Under the pieces are notes generated by a model. That model was given only the letters and a program-made list of their open reading frames with translations, had not been told where the DNA came from and ran no database searches. From Candidatus Nezhaarchaeota archaeon (GTDB taxonomy: Archaea > Thermoproteota > Methanomethylicia > Nezhaarchaeales > WYZ-LMO8): DNA of 64,000 bases. Positions 25,699 to 35,480 of this stretch are shown in pieces; within the stretch, counting starts at the first letter, position 1; each line of letters begins with the position of its first letter. The stretch is taken from positions 474,097-538,096 of the forward strand of contig JANXDO010000001.1 in assembly GCA_025059375.1 (NCBI GenBank), read 5' to 3'. The position numbers were made by a program, and so were the translations under genes.

Positions 25699-26649
25699 AT
25701 GGCTTACGACTACGATTTAACTGACGTGAAGGGTATAGGACCCGTAACAGCTGAGAAGCTTAGGAGCGCCGGCATTACTAGTGTTGAGATGCTAGCTGTA
25801 ACCCCTGTTAGGACTCTTGTAGAGATTGCTGGCTTAGGTGAGGATAAGGCACTGGAGCTCGTTAAGGCTGCTAGGTCACTGATACAGATAAAGTTCATGA
25901 AGGCCTCGGAGCTCCTAGAGAAGCGTAAGCAGGTTGGCTTTCTAACTACTGGTTGTAAGGCCCTCGATGACCTATTAATGGGTGGCATAGAGACTCAAGC
26001 TATAACTGAGCTTGTTGGGGAGTATGGTGTTGGTAAGACGCAGCTCTGTCATCAACTCTGCGTGACCGTTCAGTTGCCCAAGGAGAAGGGTGGGTTGGGT
26101 GGCTTAGCTCTATTCATTGATACTGAGGGAACATTTAGGCCAGAGCGAATAGTTCAGATTGCTGATAGGTTTGGTTTGAATAGTAAGCATGCGCTCGACA
26201 ACATAATCTACGCCAGAGCCTACAATAGTGACCATCAAGTGCTAATAGTTGAGGAGGCAGTGGACATGATCAAGGAGAACAACATCAAGTTGATAGTCAT
26301 AGACTCACTGATAAGCCACTTTAGGGGGGAGTACCTTGGCAGAGAGACCCTCGCAATGAGGCAGCAGAGGATGAATAAGCACATCCACCACCTGCTTAGA
26401 TTAGCGGACATATATAACTTAGCAATTGTCGTTACAAACCAGGTTTTAGCCAACCCGGAGTCCTTCTTCGGCAACCCTCAGAAGCCTGCTGGAGGGAACA
26501 TCCTAGCTCACGGCTTGACGTACAGGATATGGCTTAGGAAGGGGAAGGACAATAAGAGGATAGCTAGGATATTTGATTCACCTAAACACCCAGAGAGTGA
26601 AGCTGTGTTTCAAGTGACTGAGAAGGGTATAGTTGATGCAGAAGACTAG
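25699..26649 (+). CDS. radA: RadA recombinase (archaeal RecA/Rad51)
   Basis: 316 residues from ATG 25699; promoter position favours this over GTG 25672. An N-terminal helix-hairpin-helix domain ([13 protein letters not shown]) is joined to the RecA core. The core has Walker A G-E-Y-G-V-G-K-T, Walker [12 protein letters not shown] and DNA-binding loop residues around R-Q-Q-R-M-N-K-H. The enzyme forms filaments on single-stranded DNA and exchanges strands in homologous repair. It lies just after the orc1/cdc6 pair and converges with the eIF2B-like gene (4-base overlap). Confidence 0.97.
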   Translation: MAYDYDLTDVKGIGPVTAEKLRSAGITSVEMLAVTPVRTLVEIAGLGEDKALELVKAARSLIQIKFMKASELLEKRKQVGFLTTGCKALDDLLMGGIETQAITELVGEYGVGKTQLCHQLCVTVQLPKEKGGLGGLALFIDTEGTFRPERIVQIADRFGLNSKHALDNIIYARAYNSDHQVLIVEEAVDMIKENNIKLIVIDSLISHFRGEYLGRETLAMRQQRMNKHIHHLLRLADIYNLAIVVTNQVLANPESFFGNPQKPAGGNILAHGLTYRIWLRKGKDNKRIARIFDSPKHPESEAVFQVTEKGIVDAED

Positions 26650-27530
26650 TGGAGATCGAATGATGGCGGGGAGAGCTTAAAGGGTGGCTTAAAGACTCCG
26701 CTCTCCATTACAACCTCGTCTATGAAGGTTGAAGGGGTCAAGTCGAAGTAGAGGTTGAAGACTTCAACTCCCTCAATCACTTCATTTATAATTTCTCTAG
26801 GCTCCTTAACTTCAAGGTGCACGCTCTCAGGGGTTAATTCAGGGTCAACTTTAAATGACTCAGATAAGACCACGTTCATAACCCCCAAGCTCTTAACGGC
26901 TATCGCTATTTGGGCTGTCCCAGACTTGTTGATTACGCGTCCATCTCTTAGTATCGTGTCAGCCCCGAAGACGAAGACGTCAACGTTAAACATCTTTGAG
27001 GACTGGTAAGCTGAGGCGTCGATCACCAGCTTCACCTTGTGGCCCATGGATGCTAGCTCCCTAGCAGTCGCTACACCTTCACATAGAGGTCTAGACTCCG
27101 TAACAACTATTGTCTTGCTATAATTTAGGTGCTTAAAGAACTCGAGTACTGTTGAGCTTAGACTGTGGGTTAGGAAGCTCTTGGCCCATGAAAGCTCCTT
27201 AACAGCATTCTCGGCAACTCTATTCTTGCTTTCAATCACGTAATCCCTCAACTTTAAAAGCGCGTCCATCACATCTCCTGCACGATATCTCTTAGCATGA
27301 GCGCTCTCCAGTAACCTAAAGCATATTGAGGCCACATTCTTTATCGAGGACATGCTCGGCCTACAGCTTATGAGCCTCCTATATGCATCCTCTAGAGCTA
27401 TATGAAAGTTGCTTGAGGACCATGAATCCTCTACAAGGGCATTAAAGACGTCAATCGATCGAAGCGTCAACCAGAATGCACCATGACTCCTATCATCATT
27501 AATCTCATTAATTATTTGAAGGTACCTCAA
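26646..27530 (-). CDS. eIF2B/ribose-1,5-bisphosphate isomerase-like protein
   Basis: 294 residues. The C-terminal Rossmann-like half has the family motifs [20 protein letters not shown] and N-K-S-G-T-A-Q-I-A shared by eIF2B alpha-type proteins, methylthioribose-1-phosphate isomerase and archaeal ribose-1,5-bisphosphate isomerase. The helical N-terminal half is normal. R15P isomerase in archaea feeds AMP-derived sugar into RuBisCO. No RuBisCO or AMP phosphorylase gene is in the window, so the isomerase role is not supported over the regulatory eIF2B-like role. Confidence 0.75.
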   Translation of the reverse strand: MRYLQIINEINDDRSHGAFWLTLRSIDVFNALVEDSWSSSNFHIALEDAYRRLISCRPSMSSIKNVASICFRLLESAHAKRYRAGDVMDALLKLRDYVIESKNRVAENAVKELSWAKSFLTHSLSSTVLEFFKHLNYSKTIVVTESRPLCEGVATARELASMGHKVKLVIDASAYQSSKMFNVDVFVFGADTILRDGRVINKSGTAQIAIAVKSLGVMNVVLSESFKVDPELTPESVHLEVKEPREIINEVIEGVEVFNLYFDLTPSTFIDEVVMESGVFKPPFKLSPPSFDLH

Positions 27531-27630
27531 GCTTAAGCACCCCTAGCTAATCAGGCTAACAGTACCTTTAATTAACCATGCGTCACCTCAACTTATTTTG
27601 GTAAGACCTTTAGGGTTAATGTGAATTTAA

Positions 27631-28638
27631 ATGGAGGTTAGGTTCATGATTGAGAGGCACATTGAGACTTGGTACGAGATGGCATTGAGGACCCTGAGAC
27701 TTGATTTTGAGGTGCCTGATGCCACCTCAATAAGCTCATTAGTATTCTTAGGCCTTGGAGGGTCTGGGATAGTGGGCGACTACATAAGGACTTTAGCTCA
27801 TGATAGGCTTGACGTGCCGCTACATGTAGTAAAGGAGGCAAGGCTGCCTAGATGGGTTGGAAGAGGCGCCTTCGTGATAGCAATCTCATACTCAGGAAAT
27901 ACTCTTGAAACCATAGAGGCTACTCAAATAGCCTTTAAGAGGGGGTCAAAGGTGTATGTGATATCATCCAACGGCATCCTGATAAATTACGCTCACCAGA
28001 AAGGGATACCATACATAAAGCTTGATGAGGGCTATGCCCCCCGAGCTGCTATGCCCCTAATGCTCTACCCCTGCTTAAGACTACTTAACCTAATGGGTTT
28101 CCCTATAGCGGGAGATGATGAAATTGTAGAGAGTATGGAGGTCTTAAAGGAGGTTGAGGAAAATAGAGGTGTAGCTGAGAAGCTGGCTCTAAACCTTACT
28201 GGGGAGGAGATGCCGACGATAATTGCAGACTCAAGGTTTGAGGCTTTAGCATTAAGGTTTAAGAATGACCTGAATGAAAATGCAAAGATGTCTGCGAAGT
28301 GTGACATAATTCCTGAGTCGATGCATAACGACATAGTGGGCTACGAGCGGGGGGTATGTCCACGAAAGGCTCTTATACTTGATGCCGACGACAACCACTT
28401 CTACACGCATCTAATAAGAGAATTTGTCACTGACATTCTCAATAAGTTTCAAGTAAAAACTTTAATGTTAAGGCTTAAGGGTAGAGGCATGTTGACAAAG
28501 CTCATGTATGGCTCCCACATCTCAGGGTTAATGAGCATAGCCATAGCGAGGATGAGGAACATAGATCCAGAGGCAACCATAAGCATATCCAAGTACAAGA
28601 TAAAACTTGAAGAGGTCCTGAGAAGGGCTACCAGGTAA
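27631..28638 (+). CDS. Bifunctional phosphoglucose/phosphomannose isomerase
   Basis: 335 residues. Two SIS domains: the first has L-G-L-G-G-S-G-I-V-G-D and the serine-rich sugar-phosphate loop A-I-S-Y-S-G-N-T-L-E-T. The central P-E-S-M-H-N-D-I-V-G-Y carries the catalytic histidine region known in archaeal PGI/PMI enzymes. It interconverts glucose-6-phosphate or mannose-6-phosphate with fructose-6-phosphate for gluconeogenesis and glycan synthesis. The length matches the crenarchaeal enzymes. ATG 27646 is an alternative start. Confidence 0.93.
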   Translation: MEVRFMIERHIETWYEMALRTLRLDFEVPDATSISSLVFLGLGGSGIVGDYIRTLAHDRLDVPLHVVKEARLPRWVGRGAFVIAISYSGNTLETIEATQIAFKRGSKVYVISSNGILINYAHQKGIPYIKLDEGYAPRAAMPLMLYPCLRLLNLMGFPIAGDDEIVESMEVLKEVEENRGVAEKLALNLTGEEMPTIIADSRFEALALRFKNDLNENAKMSAKCDIIPESMHNDIVGYERGVCPRKALILDADDNHFYTHLIREFVTDILNKFQVKTLMLRLKGRGMLTKLMYGSHISGLMSIAIARMRNIDPEATISISKYKIKLEEVLRRATR

Positions 28639-28968
28639 TATAGCGGCGACATTACTACTGAGGACGAAAGAGAGTCTTTAATGGTTCATCGCCTCGTGAC
28701 TTCATCAACTTAAAGTCTAAACCTTTAAAAGCACCTCTTGAAGGTAAGGCGTTGAGCTTAGGCAGGTCCATTCTCATTGAAGGATCTCACATTAATTTTG
28801 GGGGTGTTGAGGAGTTAATCTACGCATCTTGTCAGCTCAAGACATTTGAAATGGATACTGCACCAAGCCCTCAATAGGCTAGTGACCTTGCTGAGCATAA
28901 AGATAAGATATTAGGCTACAGGTTTAAGTTAAGGTGATAGCTGTCATCACGCGTTTTAACTTCAATCG
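28639..28968. other. Gap with a decayed frame upstream of sufC
   Basis: 330 bases without an intact gene. The middle contains the gene relic described at 28752-28937. The remainder is A/T-rich, with TTTAAAAG near 28730 and a run of short repeats. The promoter for sufC should lie near its right end, but no single TATA box stands out. Confidence 0.3.
28752..28937 (+). pseudogene. Short gene relic with an internal stop
   Basis: Starting at TTG 28752 the frame reads S-L-G-R-S-I-L-I-E-G-S-H-I-N-F-G-G-V-E-E-L-I-Y for 41 codons, reaches TAG, then continues in the same frame with A-S-D-L-A-E-H-K-D-K-I-L-G-Y-R-F-K-L-R to TGA. The protein-like composition on both sides of the stop suggests a decayed gene, but the family is not recognised and chance cannot be excluded. 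Confidence 0.25.
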
Positions 28969-29067
28969 ATGTGGGTCGAAAGATGTAGTGTTGAAGCGAT
29001 TTTTCAATTAAGTGTTTATTTAGCACAGCATTATTATAGTCCCGAGAATAGCGGTGGAGGGAGCGCT

Positions 29068-29820
29068 ATGCCACTGCTCGAAATAGTAGATCTTCACGTC
29101 GAGGTTGGAGGCAAAGAAATCCTCAAGGGTGTAAACCTCAACATAAATCCTGGAGAGGTTCACGTTCTCTTTGGCCCCAATGGCTCCGGCAAGACAACCC
29201 TTATAAATGCCATAATAGGAAGTCCACACGTCAAGGTGGTGGGGGGCAAGATACGCTTCAAGGGGATAGACATAACGGGGCTATCGGTCTATGAGAGGGT
29301 GAGGATGGGCATTGGGGTGGCATTTCAGCATCCTCCAAAGATTAAGGGTGTAAAGCTTAGAGACTTGCTTGAGAAGATGGTGCACAAGCTTGGGACTAAG
29401 GTTGACGTGGAGAAGCTAGCTTCATTAGTTAAAATGGAGAATCACCTAGATCGAGATGTTAATGTTGGTTTCTCGGGTGGAGAGCTCAAGAGGTCTGAAA
29501 TCCTACAGGTACTAGTTCAATCACCTGAGCTCATTCTCTTTGATGAACCCGACTCGGGAGTTGATGTGGAGAACTTAGTGGTGATAGCCAAAGCCATAAA
29601 TGAGTTGTGTGGTCTTACTTTAAGGCCAAGCATGAGGACTAAAGCAGCATTACTAGTCACTCACATAGGCTACATACTGAATTACGTGAAGGCTGACAGA
29701 GCTCACGTCCTCCTGAACGGTAAGATAGCTTGCTGCGGGAAGCCTGATGAGATCCTAAAGCAAATTATGGAACATGGATTTGAGGGGTGCATAAAGTGCC
29801 TTCAAGGGCTGAGTACCTAG
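29068..29820 (+). CDS. sufC: SufC, Fe-S cluster assembly ATPase
   Basis: 250 residues from ATG 29068, which has GGTGGAGGGAG upstream and begins the normal M-P-L-L-E-I-V-D-L-H-V. ABC ATPase motifs: Walker A G-P-N-G-S-G-K-T-T, a degenerate signature N-V-G-F-S-G-G-E-L-K-R, and Walker B L-I-L-F-D-E-P-D-S-G-V-D, which is diagnostic for SufC against transport ATPases. It powers the SufBCD scaffold that assembles Fe-S clusters in the cytoplasm. sufB overlaps its end by 34 bases, so the two are co-translated. Confidence 0.95.
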   Translation: MPLLEIVDLHVEVGGKEILKGVNLNINPGEVHVLFGPNGSGKTTLINAIIGSPHVKVVGGKIRFKGIDITGLSVYERVRMGIGVAFQHPPKIKGVKLRDLLEKMVHKLGTKVDVEKLASLVKMENHLDRDVNVGFSGGELKRSEILQVLVQSPELILFDEPDSGVDVENLVVIAKAINELCGLTLRPSMRTKAALLVTHIGYILNYVKADRAHVLLNGKIACCGKPDEILKQIMEHGFEGCIKCLQGLST

Positions 29821-31013
29821 ATGAGATTAAGAGGAAGGCTAAGGAGGCACTAACTAAACCTCCAAAGTTTGGTCCAGACTTAGACCTCCTTAAGTTTAAG
29901 TTTGAAGCTGAGAAGCCAAGAGACTGGCTCACTGATGACTTGATGGAGAGAGCAAAGACTGTGGGCATCGATTTTAGCGAGAAGGAGAGGGCTGGAACCT
30001 ACTTTCAGATAGACCACTTTGCGATTTTAGAGAAGGCGGCAGCTAGTGGATTAGAGGTGATGAGCACAAGCAGCGCACTAGAGAAGTATGATTGGCTACT
30101 AGACTACTACTGGAGGGCCCTCAAGGTCGACACGGATAAGTTTACTGCCCTAGCCGAGGTCAAGGGGGTTGGAGGCTACTTCATGAGGGCTAAAGCTGGG
30201 GCTAAGATAAGCTTCCCAGTTCAGGCATGCCTGTACTTGAGGACCCCTAAGGTAGCTCAGGGCGTCCACAACATAATAATAGTTGAGGAGGGGGCGGAGC
30301 TTCACGTCATAACCGGCTGTACAGCACCTAAGATTACTGAGGGCCTTCACGTGGGCATTTCTGAGTTCTACGTTAAGAGGGGAGGGAAGCTCACCTTCAC
30401 GATGATCCATGGATGGACCGAGAACGTTGATGTTAGGCCGAGGACTGCAGTCATAGTTGAGGAGGATGCTACATTTACGAACATATATGTCAACTTGAAT
30501 CCTGTCAGAACTTTTCAGGCAATGCCAACAGTCTACTTGAACGGTAAAAATGCTAAGACAAACTTAACGTCAATAATAGCTGCTACAGGCAACTCGCACT
30601 TTGATGTTGGTGGGGCCGTGTACCTAAGATCTGAAGGTGCTAAAGCTGAGGTGATATCGAAGACTGTTGCTAAGGATAGAGCCTTCGTGATTGCGAGGGG
30701 CATCATAGTCAGTGAAATGAATGGTGTCAAGGGGCACTTGGAGTGTAAGGGGATAATGCTCTCACCCACATCAACCATACTAGCAATTCCAGAGCTTGAA
30801 GCGAGAGCTAAAGATGTGGAGTTATCCCATGAAGCCGCCATTGGAAAGATAGCTGAAGAAGAGGTTTACTACCTAATGACTAGAGGCTTTAGTGAGGAGG
30901 AGGCCACATCAATAATAATAAGGGGGTTCATGGACGTAGACGTCAAGGGCTTACCTCCACTACTAGGAGCTCAGATAAAGAAGGCCATAGACATAGCAGC
31001 TAAAGGCCTCTAA
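29787..31013 (+). CDS. sufB: SufB/SufD-type Fe-S assembly scaffold
   Basis: 408 residues from a GTG (29787 or 29796). The SufB/SufD beta-helix core has repeated V-x-V/I-E-E strands (I-V-E-E-G-A-E-L-H-V, V-E-E-D-A-T-F-T-N) and the C-terminal S-H-E-A-A-I-G-K-I-A-E-E-E-V-Y-Y-L-M-T-R-G, typical of SufB/D. It is the only SufB/D gene here, so SufC probably works with a homodimer, as in other archaea with a minimal SufBC. The many Fe-S proteins encoded in this window would depend on it. Confidence 0.92.
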   Translation: MHKVPSRAEYLDEIKRKAKEALTKPPKFGPDLDLLKFKFEAEKPRDWLTDDLMERAKTVGIDFSEKERAGTYFQIDHFAILEKAAASGLEVMSTSSALEKYDWLLDYYWRALKVDTDKFTALAEVKGVGGYFMRAKAGAKISFPVQACLYLRTPKVAQGVHNIIIVEEGAELHVITGCTAPKITEGLHVGISEFYVKRGGKLTFTMIHGWTENVDVRPRTAVIVEEDATFTNIYVNLNPVRTFQAMPTVYLNGKNAKTNLTSIIAATGNSHFDVGGAVYLRSEGAKAEVISKTVAKDRAFVIARGIIVSEMNGVKGHLECKGIMLSPTSTILAIPELEARAKDVELSHEAAIGKIAEEEVYYLMTRGFSEEEATSIIIRGFMDVDVKGLPPLLGAQIKKAIDIAAKGL

Positions 31014-31219
31014 CCCCTCCCACCTCTAAGTTGACTTTTAATAAGTTGAATTAAGTGAAGACACGATCGAAGGACTAGTTGGTAAGATCGTGAGGTTAAG
31101 CATGACATTTAATTAAAGCAAGGATAACACGTACTAAAAAGTGTAAAATGCAGCTGCAACACTTCAAACTCTTGAAAACAAGATCCCTCAAAACTGTACA
31201 CCTTTAAGGTAGATGCGTA

Positions 31220-31849
31220 ATGCTAACTAAGCTGAAGAATATATTTCAGGAGTTGATAGCTAGAGAGGCTAAAATAATTCGTAAAATTGGTCTTAAAGCG
31301 AATGTCATAAGCTTGCTAGGTCTCATTTTAGGTATTCTCTCTGGACTACTCTACTGGGCAGCTGGTACTCTTCATGCCAACTTAGATGCGTATAGAGCTT
31401 ACTTAATCTTAGCCTTCCTCCTGCTACTCTTCTCTGGCATGTGTGATGCATTGGATGGTGCTCTAGCTAGAATCTATGGTGAGGTGACCACCTTTGGAAG
31501 CTTCCTCGACTCCATAGCTGATAGGTACGTGGACTCAATCATCATACTCGGCTTAATAATGGGTGGATTATGTGAACCAGTATGGGGGGTCTTAGCGTTA
31601 ATAGGCTCATTATTAACTAGCTACACTAGAGCTAGAGCTGAAGCCATTGGAGTAGCGATGGAGTCTATTGGCTTGGTTGAAAGAGCTGAGAGAATCATAA
31701 TTATACTGATCTCATCTATAATAGAGATCCTATGGCCATTCTCATCCGCATTACATATTGGCATCATAATCCTAGCGATAACATCAAACTTCACAGTCTT
31801 TCAGAGAATACTTCACTTCTACAAGGAGGCTTCTAGAGTAAGCAAATAG
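31220..31849 (+). CDS. CDP-alcohol phosphatidyltransferase (archaeal phospholipid synthase)
   Basis: 209 residues, about six transmembrane helices. The catalytic motif D-x2-D-G-x2-A-R-x8-G-x3-D-x3-D is complete: D-A-L-D-G-A-L-A-R, then G-S-F-L-D-S-I-A-D. Enzymes of this family join a CDP-activated lipid, CDP-archaeol in archaea, to a polar head group such as inositol phosphate, serine or glycerol phosphate. The specific head group cannot be read from the sequence. The isolated gene has 206 bases upstream and 249 downstream. Confidence 0.9.
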   Translation: MLTKLKNIFQELIAREAKIIRKIGLKANVISLLGLILGILSGLLYWAAGTLHANLDAYRAYLILAFLLLLFSGMCDALDGALARIYGEVTTFGSFLDSIADRYVDSIIILGLIMGGLCEPVWGVLALIGSLLTSYTRARAEAIGVAMESIGLVERAERIIIILISSIIEILWPFSSALHIGIIILAITSNFTVFQRILHFYKEASRVSK

Positions 31850-32048
31850 TTCACTTCAGTTTTAAACTTGCAATAGTGAAGTACAATTAATACTTAATGT
31901 TAGACCACTCTCAAGAGCTGCAGCTTAAGCAAGGAGATTGAACGGTAATGTTCACTGTAGAAGAAAATAACAGTATTTATGTGCTTTAACACTATAGTCT
32001 CCTTTACAAGCATTGAATACTTATAACATACTTAAGCCACACCTAATG

Positions 32049-32090
32049 CTTATATACCCTCTGTTAAGAATAAAGGTAAAGGGGAGGGGT
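32049..32090 (+). promoter_or_regulatory. Promoter and ribosome-binding site of the liv-type operon
   Basis: GCTTATATACC (32048-32058) is a good TATA box, predicting transcription from about 32078. It is followed by a strong purine-rich ribosome-binding sequence GGGGAGGGGT (32081-32090), 8 bases before ATG 32099. The combination marks the start of a transcript covering the transporter and the CoA-transferase genes. Confidence 0.6.
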
Positions 32091-32098
32091 CTAAAACC

Positions 32099-33505
32099 AT
32101 GTCTAAGAAGATGTTAGCATTAATTGTCGTTATCATAGTGGTTGCTGCTGCAGCTGGTTACGTAGGCTATAGCGCTCTCACAGCTCCAACAGCCCCTCCA
32201 ACTCCAGCTCCAGCTCCACCAGGACCTCCACCTGGACCAATAAAGATAGCCATACTGTACGATCCGACGATCGCCGTTCTTAAATATCAAGGAGAAGCTG
32301 TGAAGGTTGCAATTGAAGAGATTAATAAAGCTGGTGGAATACTTGGTAGGAGGATTGAGTACAAGGAGTACAACACTATGAGGAGGGTCGATGTAGCTGT
32401 AGCAGTATATAGGGAGGCGCTAATCGAGTTTGGAGCAAAATACATAATTCTTGAGGGCGTAAGTGAAGAGATGTTGGCATTAATGGAGGAAGGTGCAAAG
32501 CTCTATCGCCAGTACCCACATGTCTTGATGTATTGCGGCATGGCTGGTGAAGTTACCATTAAGGTTATCAATGAATACGAGAAGTATAAGTTTGCGTTCA
32601 GAATCTTCGACACGGATTATGAAGCTAACGTAATTCGACCAGCTGCTATACTCTGGGATGCTAGATTCACCATGGGTACAAAGAAGGTTGCGCTCCTAAT
32701 CGAGGACGCTGCATGGACGCTGGGTGCAAGAGTGGGGTTAAGGGCAGTGACAAAATTTGGTACAATTGATCAGAAACCATTGAGAGAAATAGCTAAAGAT
32801 CTTGGTTTAGAAGTAGTATATGAGGCGACCTTCCCTGTTGGTTGTAAGGACTTCTTACCATACTTAGAAGCAGCTGCTGCTAGAGGCGCTGGATTCATCT
32901 TCGCAATGACAAGCTGGTACACTGACTGCGTAACGCTAGTTAAGCAGTGGTCTGTATCTGCTGCGAGAGACATATACCTAGGGCTTTATGGTGGTCCAAA
33001 TCACTGGTCTAGAATATTCTGGAACTTAACTGGTGGTGCTGCACTTGGAGTATTAAGTGGTGTATTCGACGTTTTAGATTACCCACCAGTCTCACCATAC
33101 ACACGATCATTCATAGCTAAGATGCTTGAAAAACGCTTCCCCGTTGATATGAGTGCACACTACTACTACTCTGCAGTCTATCACATCAAGGCGGCAATCG
33201 AAGAGGCTGGCGATCCTGACAATATAGATGCCGTCATTAAGGCGCTTGAGACTGTACCATGTAAGGAGCACACGTTAATTCCAGCTGGAAGAGCGTTCCT
33301 TGGTGATATAAGCATAACGTTCCACTCGTATCCTGCTCTCAATGCGTTCTACTTCCAGTTCCAAGAAGGTGGTAAAGTAGTCTGCGTCTCAAATCCAGAT
33401 AATCCATACCTACTCGTACACTATAGTAAAGAGTTCCTCAAAGAATACGGTAAGCCAGGGCTTCTAAAGCCACCTGCAGAGCTAAGAAAGCGTGTAGGCG
33501 GTTAG
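32099..33505 (+). CDS. Liv-type ABC transporter substrate-binding protein
   Basis: 468 residues. The N-terminal hydrophobic segment (residues 5-25) is followed by a Pro/Ala/Thr-rich linker, so the binding domain is probably tethered outside the membrane as in other archaea. The Peripla_BP_6 type domain begins P-I-K-I-A-I-L-Y-D and includes I-N-K-A-G-G-I-L-G-R-R. Such proteins bind branched-chain amino acids, amides, urea or carboxylic acids. It is the first gene of the operon. CoA-transferases and acyl-CoA ligases downstream suggest a carboxylic acid substrate (inference). Confidence 0.9.
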   Translation: MSKKMLALIVVIIVVAAAAGYVGYSALTAPTAPPTPAPAPPGPPPGPIKIAILYDPTIAVLKYQGEAVKVAIEEINKAGGILGRRIEYKEYNTMRRVDVAVAVYREALIEFGAKYIILEGVSEEMLALMEEGAKLYRQYPHVLMYCGMAGEVTIKVINEYEKYKFAFRIFDTDYEANVIRPAAILWDARFTMGTKKVALLIEDAAWTLGARVGLRAVTKFGTIDQKPLREIAKDLGLEVVYEATFPVGCKDFLPYLEAAAARGAGFIFAMTSWYTDCVTLVKQWSVSAARDIYLGLYGGPNHWSRIFWNLTGGAALGVLSGVFDVLDYPPVSPYTRSFIAKMLEKRFPVDMSAHYYYSAVYHIKAAIEEAGDPDNIDAVIKALETVPCKEHTLIPAGRAFLGDISITFHSYPALNAFYFQFQEGGKVVCVSNPDNPYLLVHYSKEFLKEYGKPGLLKPPAELRKRVGG

Positions 33506-33509
33506 AGCT

Positions 33510-34385
33510 ATGAGCCTAAGTGATCTAATACTTACCCTAATCTACACTTTTATTTTTGGATCCATGTTCTTGGGCATAGCACTTGGATTCTCAATAATAA
33601 CGGGTGTTTTAAGGATATTTAACTTGGCTTACCCGATACTATTTTTAATTCCAGCTTACGGTACTTGGATGTTTTGGAAGGATTTGGGGTTACCGTTTAT
33701 ACCGTCAATAGTATTGTCACTTGTCTTAGCCGTCATCTCAACATTCCTTGTTTACAGGTTTGTGGTTTGTAGATTTATGGAGGCTGAGGACTACCTGCTA
33801 GCAGCATTGATACTCGTCTTCTTAATAGTTGAGGAGGTAATTAAGCTCGTATATCCTGAAGCTGCAGGAGTATATTTACCAACTATTGTGCTACCAGGTA
33901 CAGTTAAAATAGGGCCCGCTACTGTTGCATGGCAGTTTATAATCACTGCTATAGTATCCATTGTCATGACGGTCCTGTACATAGTCTTCTTTATTAAGAC
34001 GAAGAGGGGCCTCATAATGAGGGCTGTGAGTCAAGACTACTTCACGTCAAGAATAATGGGCATCAACTTTAATGCCATGTTCGCGTTGGCCATGATTATT
34101 GGATCCATTCCTCCAGGCATAATAATGTTCCTCATCACACCAGTATGGGCTTTAAACCCATATGTAGGGTGGGTTCTATTTACTTATGGAATAATGGTTG
34201 CTGTTCTTGGTGGTTTGGGGAACTTAAAGGGGACGATAATAGCTGCATACGTAATAGGTTTCATTAGCTCCTTCACTGGCTTCCTCATAAACCCTCGTCT
34301 AATGAGCCTATCGTGCTTAATAGTCGTTATTATAATCTTAGCTCTTAAACCTAGAGGTTTAGCGAGGGCCGAGACTATATGGTAA
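33510..34385 (+). CDS. Liv-type ABC transporter permease (LivH-like)
   Basis: 291 residues, about eight transmembrane helices. Features of LivH are the early G-S-M-F-L-G-I-A-L-G-F-S-I-I-T-G-V-L-R-I-F-N-L-A region and the late G-G-L-G-N-L-K-G-T-I-I-A-A-Y-V-I-G-F, the coupling loop for the ATPase. It begins 4 bases after the binding-protein gene and overlaps the next permease by 7 bases. Confidence 0.92.
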   Translation: MSLSDLILTLIYTFIFGSMFLGIALGFSIITGVLRIFNLAYPILFLIPAYGTWMFWKDLGLPFIPSIVLSLVLAVISTFLVYRFVVCRFMEAEDYLLAALILVFLIVEEVIKLVYPEAAGVYLPTIVLPGTVKIGPATVAWQFIITAIVSIVMTVLYIVFFIKTKRGLIMRAVSQDYFTSRIMGINFNAMFALAMIIGSIPPGIIMFLITPVWALNPYVGWVLFTYGIMVAVLGGLGNLKGTIIAAYVIGFISSFTGFLINPRLMSLSCLIVVIIILALKPRGLARAETIW

Positions 34386-35470
34386 TAAGGTTTGAAGAGA
34401 GGAGAGGGAGGATCATACTTCATTTTTTAAACAAGTGGAGGCTTGAATGGACTGTTGAGCCTAGATACTGGAGGAACCCATTAATAGCCACTGTTCTATG
34501 GATTTGTATCCCACCCTTAATAATATTCATACCGCGTGAAATTGTGGGCATTGGACCTATGACCTTATTGTCATCGTTTATCATGGCCAACATAATAGCT
34601 ATTAGCGCTATTGCTCACGCCTTTCAAACAATAGGGACTGGCAGAGTTAGTTTTGGACCCCACTTCTTTGTTGTTGTTGGTGGCTATGTAGCTGCACTTC
34701 TCAATAGAAATTATGGTGTGGACCCAGCTATAACTCTCTTAGCCTCCTTCGCTATTGCTGCCTTAGTAGGGCTAGGACTAAGCCCACTAACGATAATATC
34801 TAGGGGCATATACTTCACATTAATCACATTAATACTACCATTAATACTGTATGAGTTCACTTATTGGCGTAGCGACATTTTTGGTGCAGAGACAGGTATA
34901 CCTGGAGTTACGAGGTTAGTAGCTACGGGCAATGCAATTGTTGATCTCTACATAGTCTTTTACATATCGCTTGCAATAGTAATTATACTCCTCCTAATTA
35001 TTGACAAGATTCTTAGGTCGAGATGGGGTTTGGTGCTAGGTGTTATTAATGAGGATGAGGATGTAGCTGCATCATTTGGAATAGATACAAGAAAGATTAA
35101 AGTGATAGTGTTTAGCATTACGTGCGGCATTATGGGCATCTCTGGATGGCTTATAGCTCACTATTACGGCTCATTTGCGGGGACGATGTGGCTTGAGCCT
35201 TGGATGTTAATATTCATACTTCTAAGTAGTACTCTTGGAGGTAAGGGGGCAATATATGGCACAGTTATAGGAGCATACTTCATAATATTGCTTAGAGATC
35301 TCTGGAGAGTCTATCTCTCAGGATTTCACTTAGGTGAGTACGCATTACTAGCGCTGTACACTGCCATGCTTGCATCACTCTACCTAATGCCTGAGGGGTT
35401 ATGGGGAGTATATAGGAAGAGGAGGTATAGAGAGTACGTTCCTAGCATTCGAATAAGAAGAAAGTTATAG
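34379..35470 (+). CDS. Liv-type ABC transporter permease (LivM-like)
   Basis: 363 residues, about nine transmembrane helices after an N-terminal cytoplasmic stretch. The coupling loop motif near residues 230-250 (I-N-E-D-E-D-V-A-A-S-F-G-I-D) and G-G-K-G-A-I-Y-G-T-V-I-G-A match LivM. The N-terminal 30 residues are basic (E-E-R-R-G-R) and longer than usual. It pairs with the LivH-like permease to form the membrane channel. Confidence 0.92.
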   Translation: MVIRFEERRGRIILHFLNKWRLEWTVEPRYWRNPLIATVLWICIPPLIIFIPREIVGIGPMTLLSSFIMANIIAISAIAHAFQTIGTGRVSFGPHFFVVVGGYVAALLNRNYGVDPAITLLASFAIAALVGLGLSPLTIISRGIYFTLITLILPLILYEFTYWRSDIFGAETGIPGVTRLVATGNAIVDLYIVFYISLAIVIILLLIIDKILRSRWGLVLGVINEDEDVAASFGIDTRKIKVIVFSITCGIMGISGWLIAHYYGSFAGTMWLEPWMLIFILLSSTLGGKGAIYGTVIGAYFIILLRDLWRVYLSGFHLGEYALLALYTAMLASLYLMPEGLWGVYRKRRYREYVPSIRIRRKL

Positions 35471-35480
35471 GTGATTGAGA

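Noticed and set aside
26646-27530. Assignment as ribose-1,5-bisphosphate isomerase of the AMP-RuBisCO pathway
   Set aside because: Motifs are shared by the whole eIF2B-like family, and neither RuBisCO nor AMP phosphorylase is present in the window.
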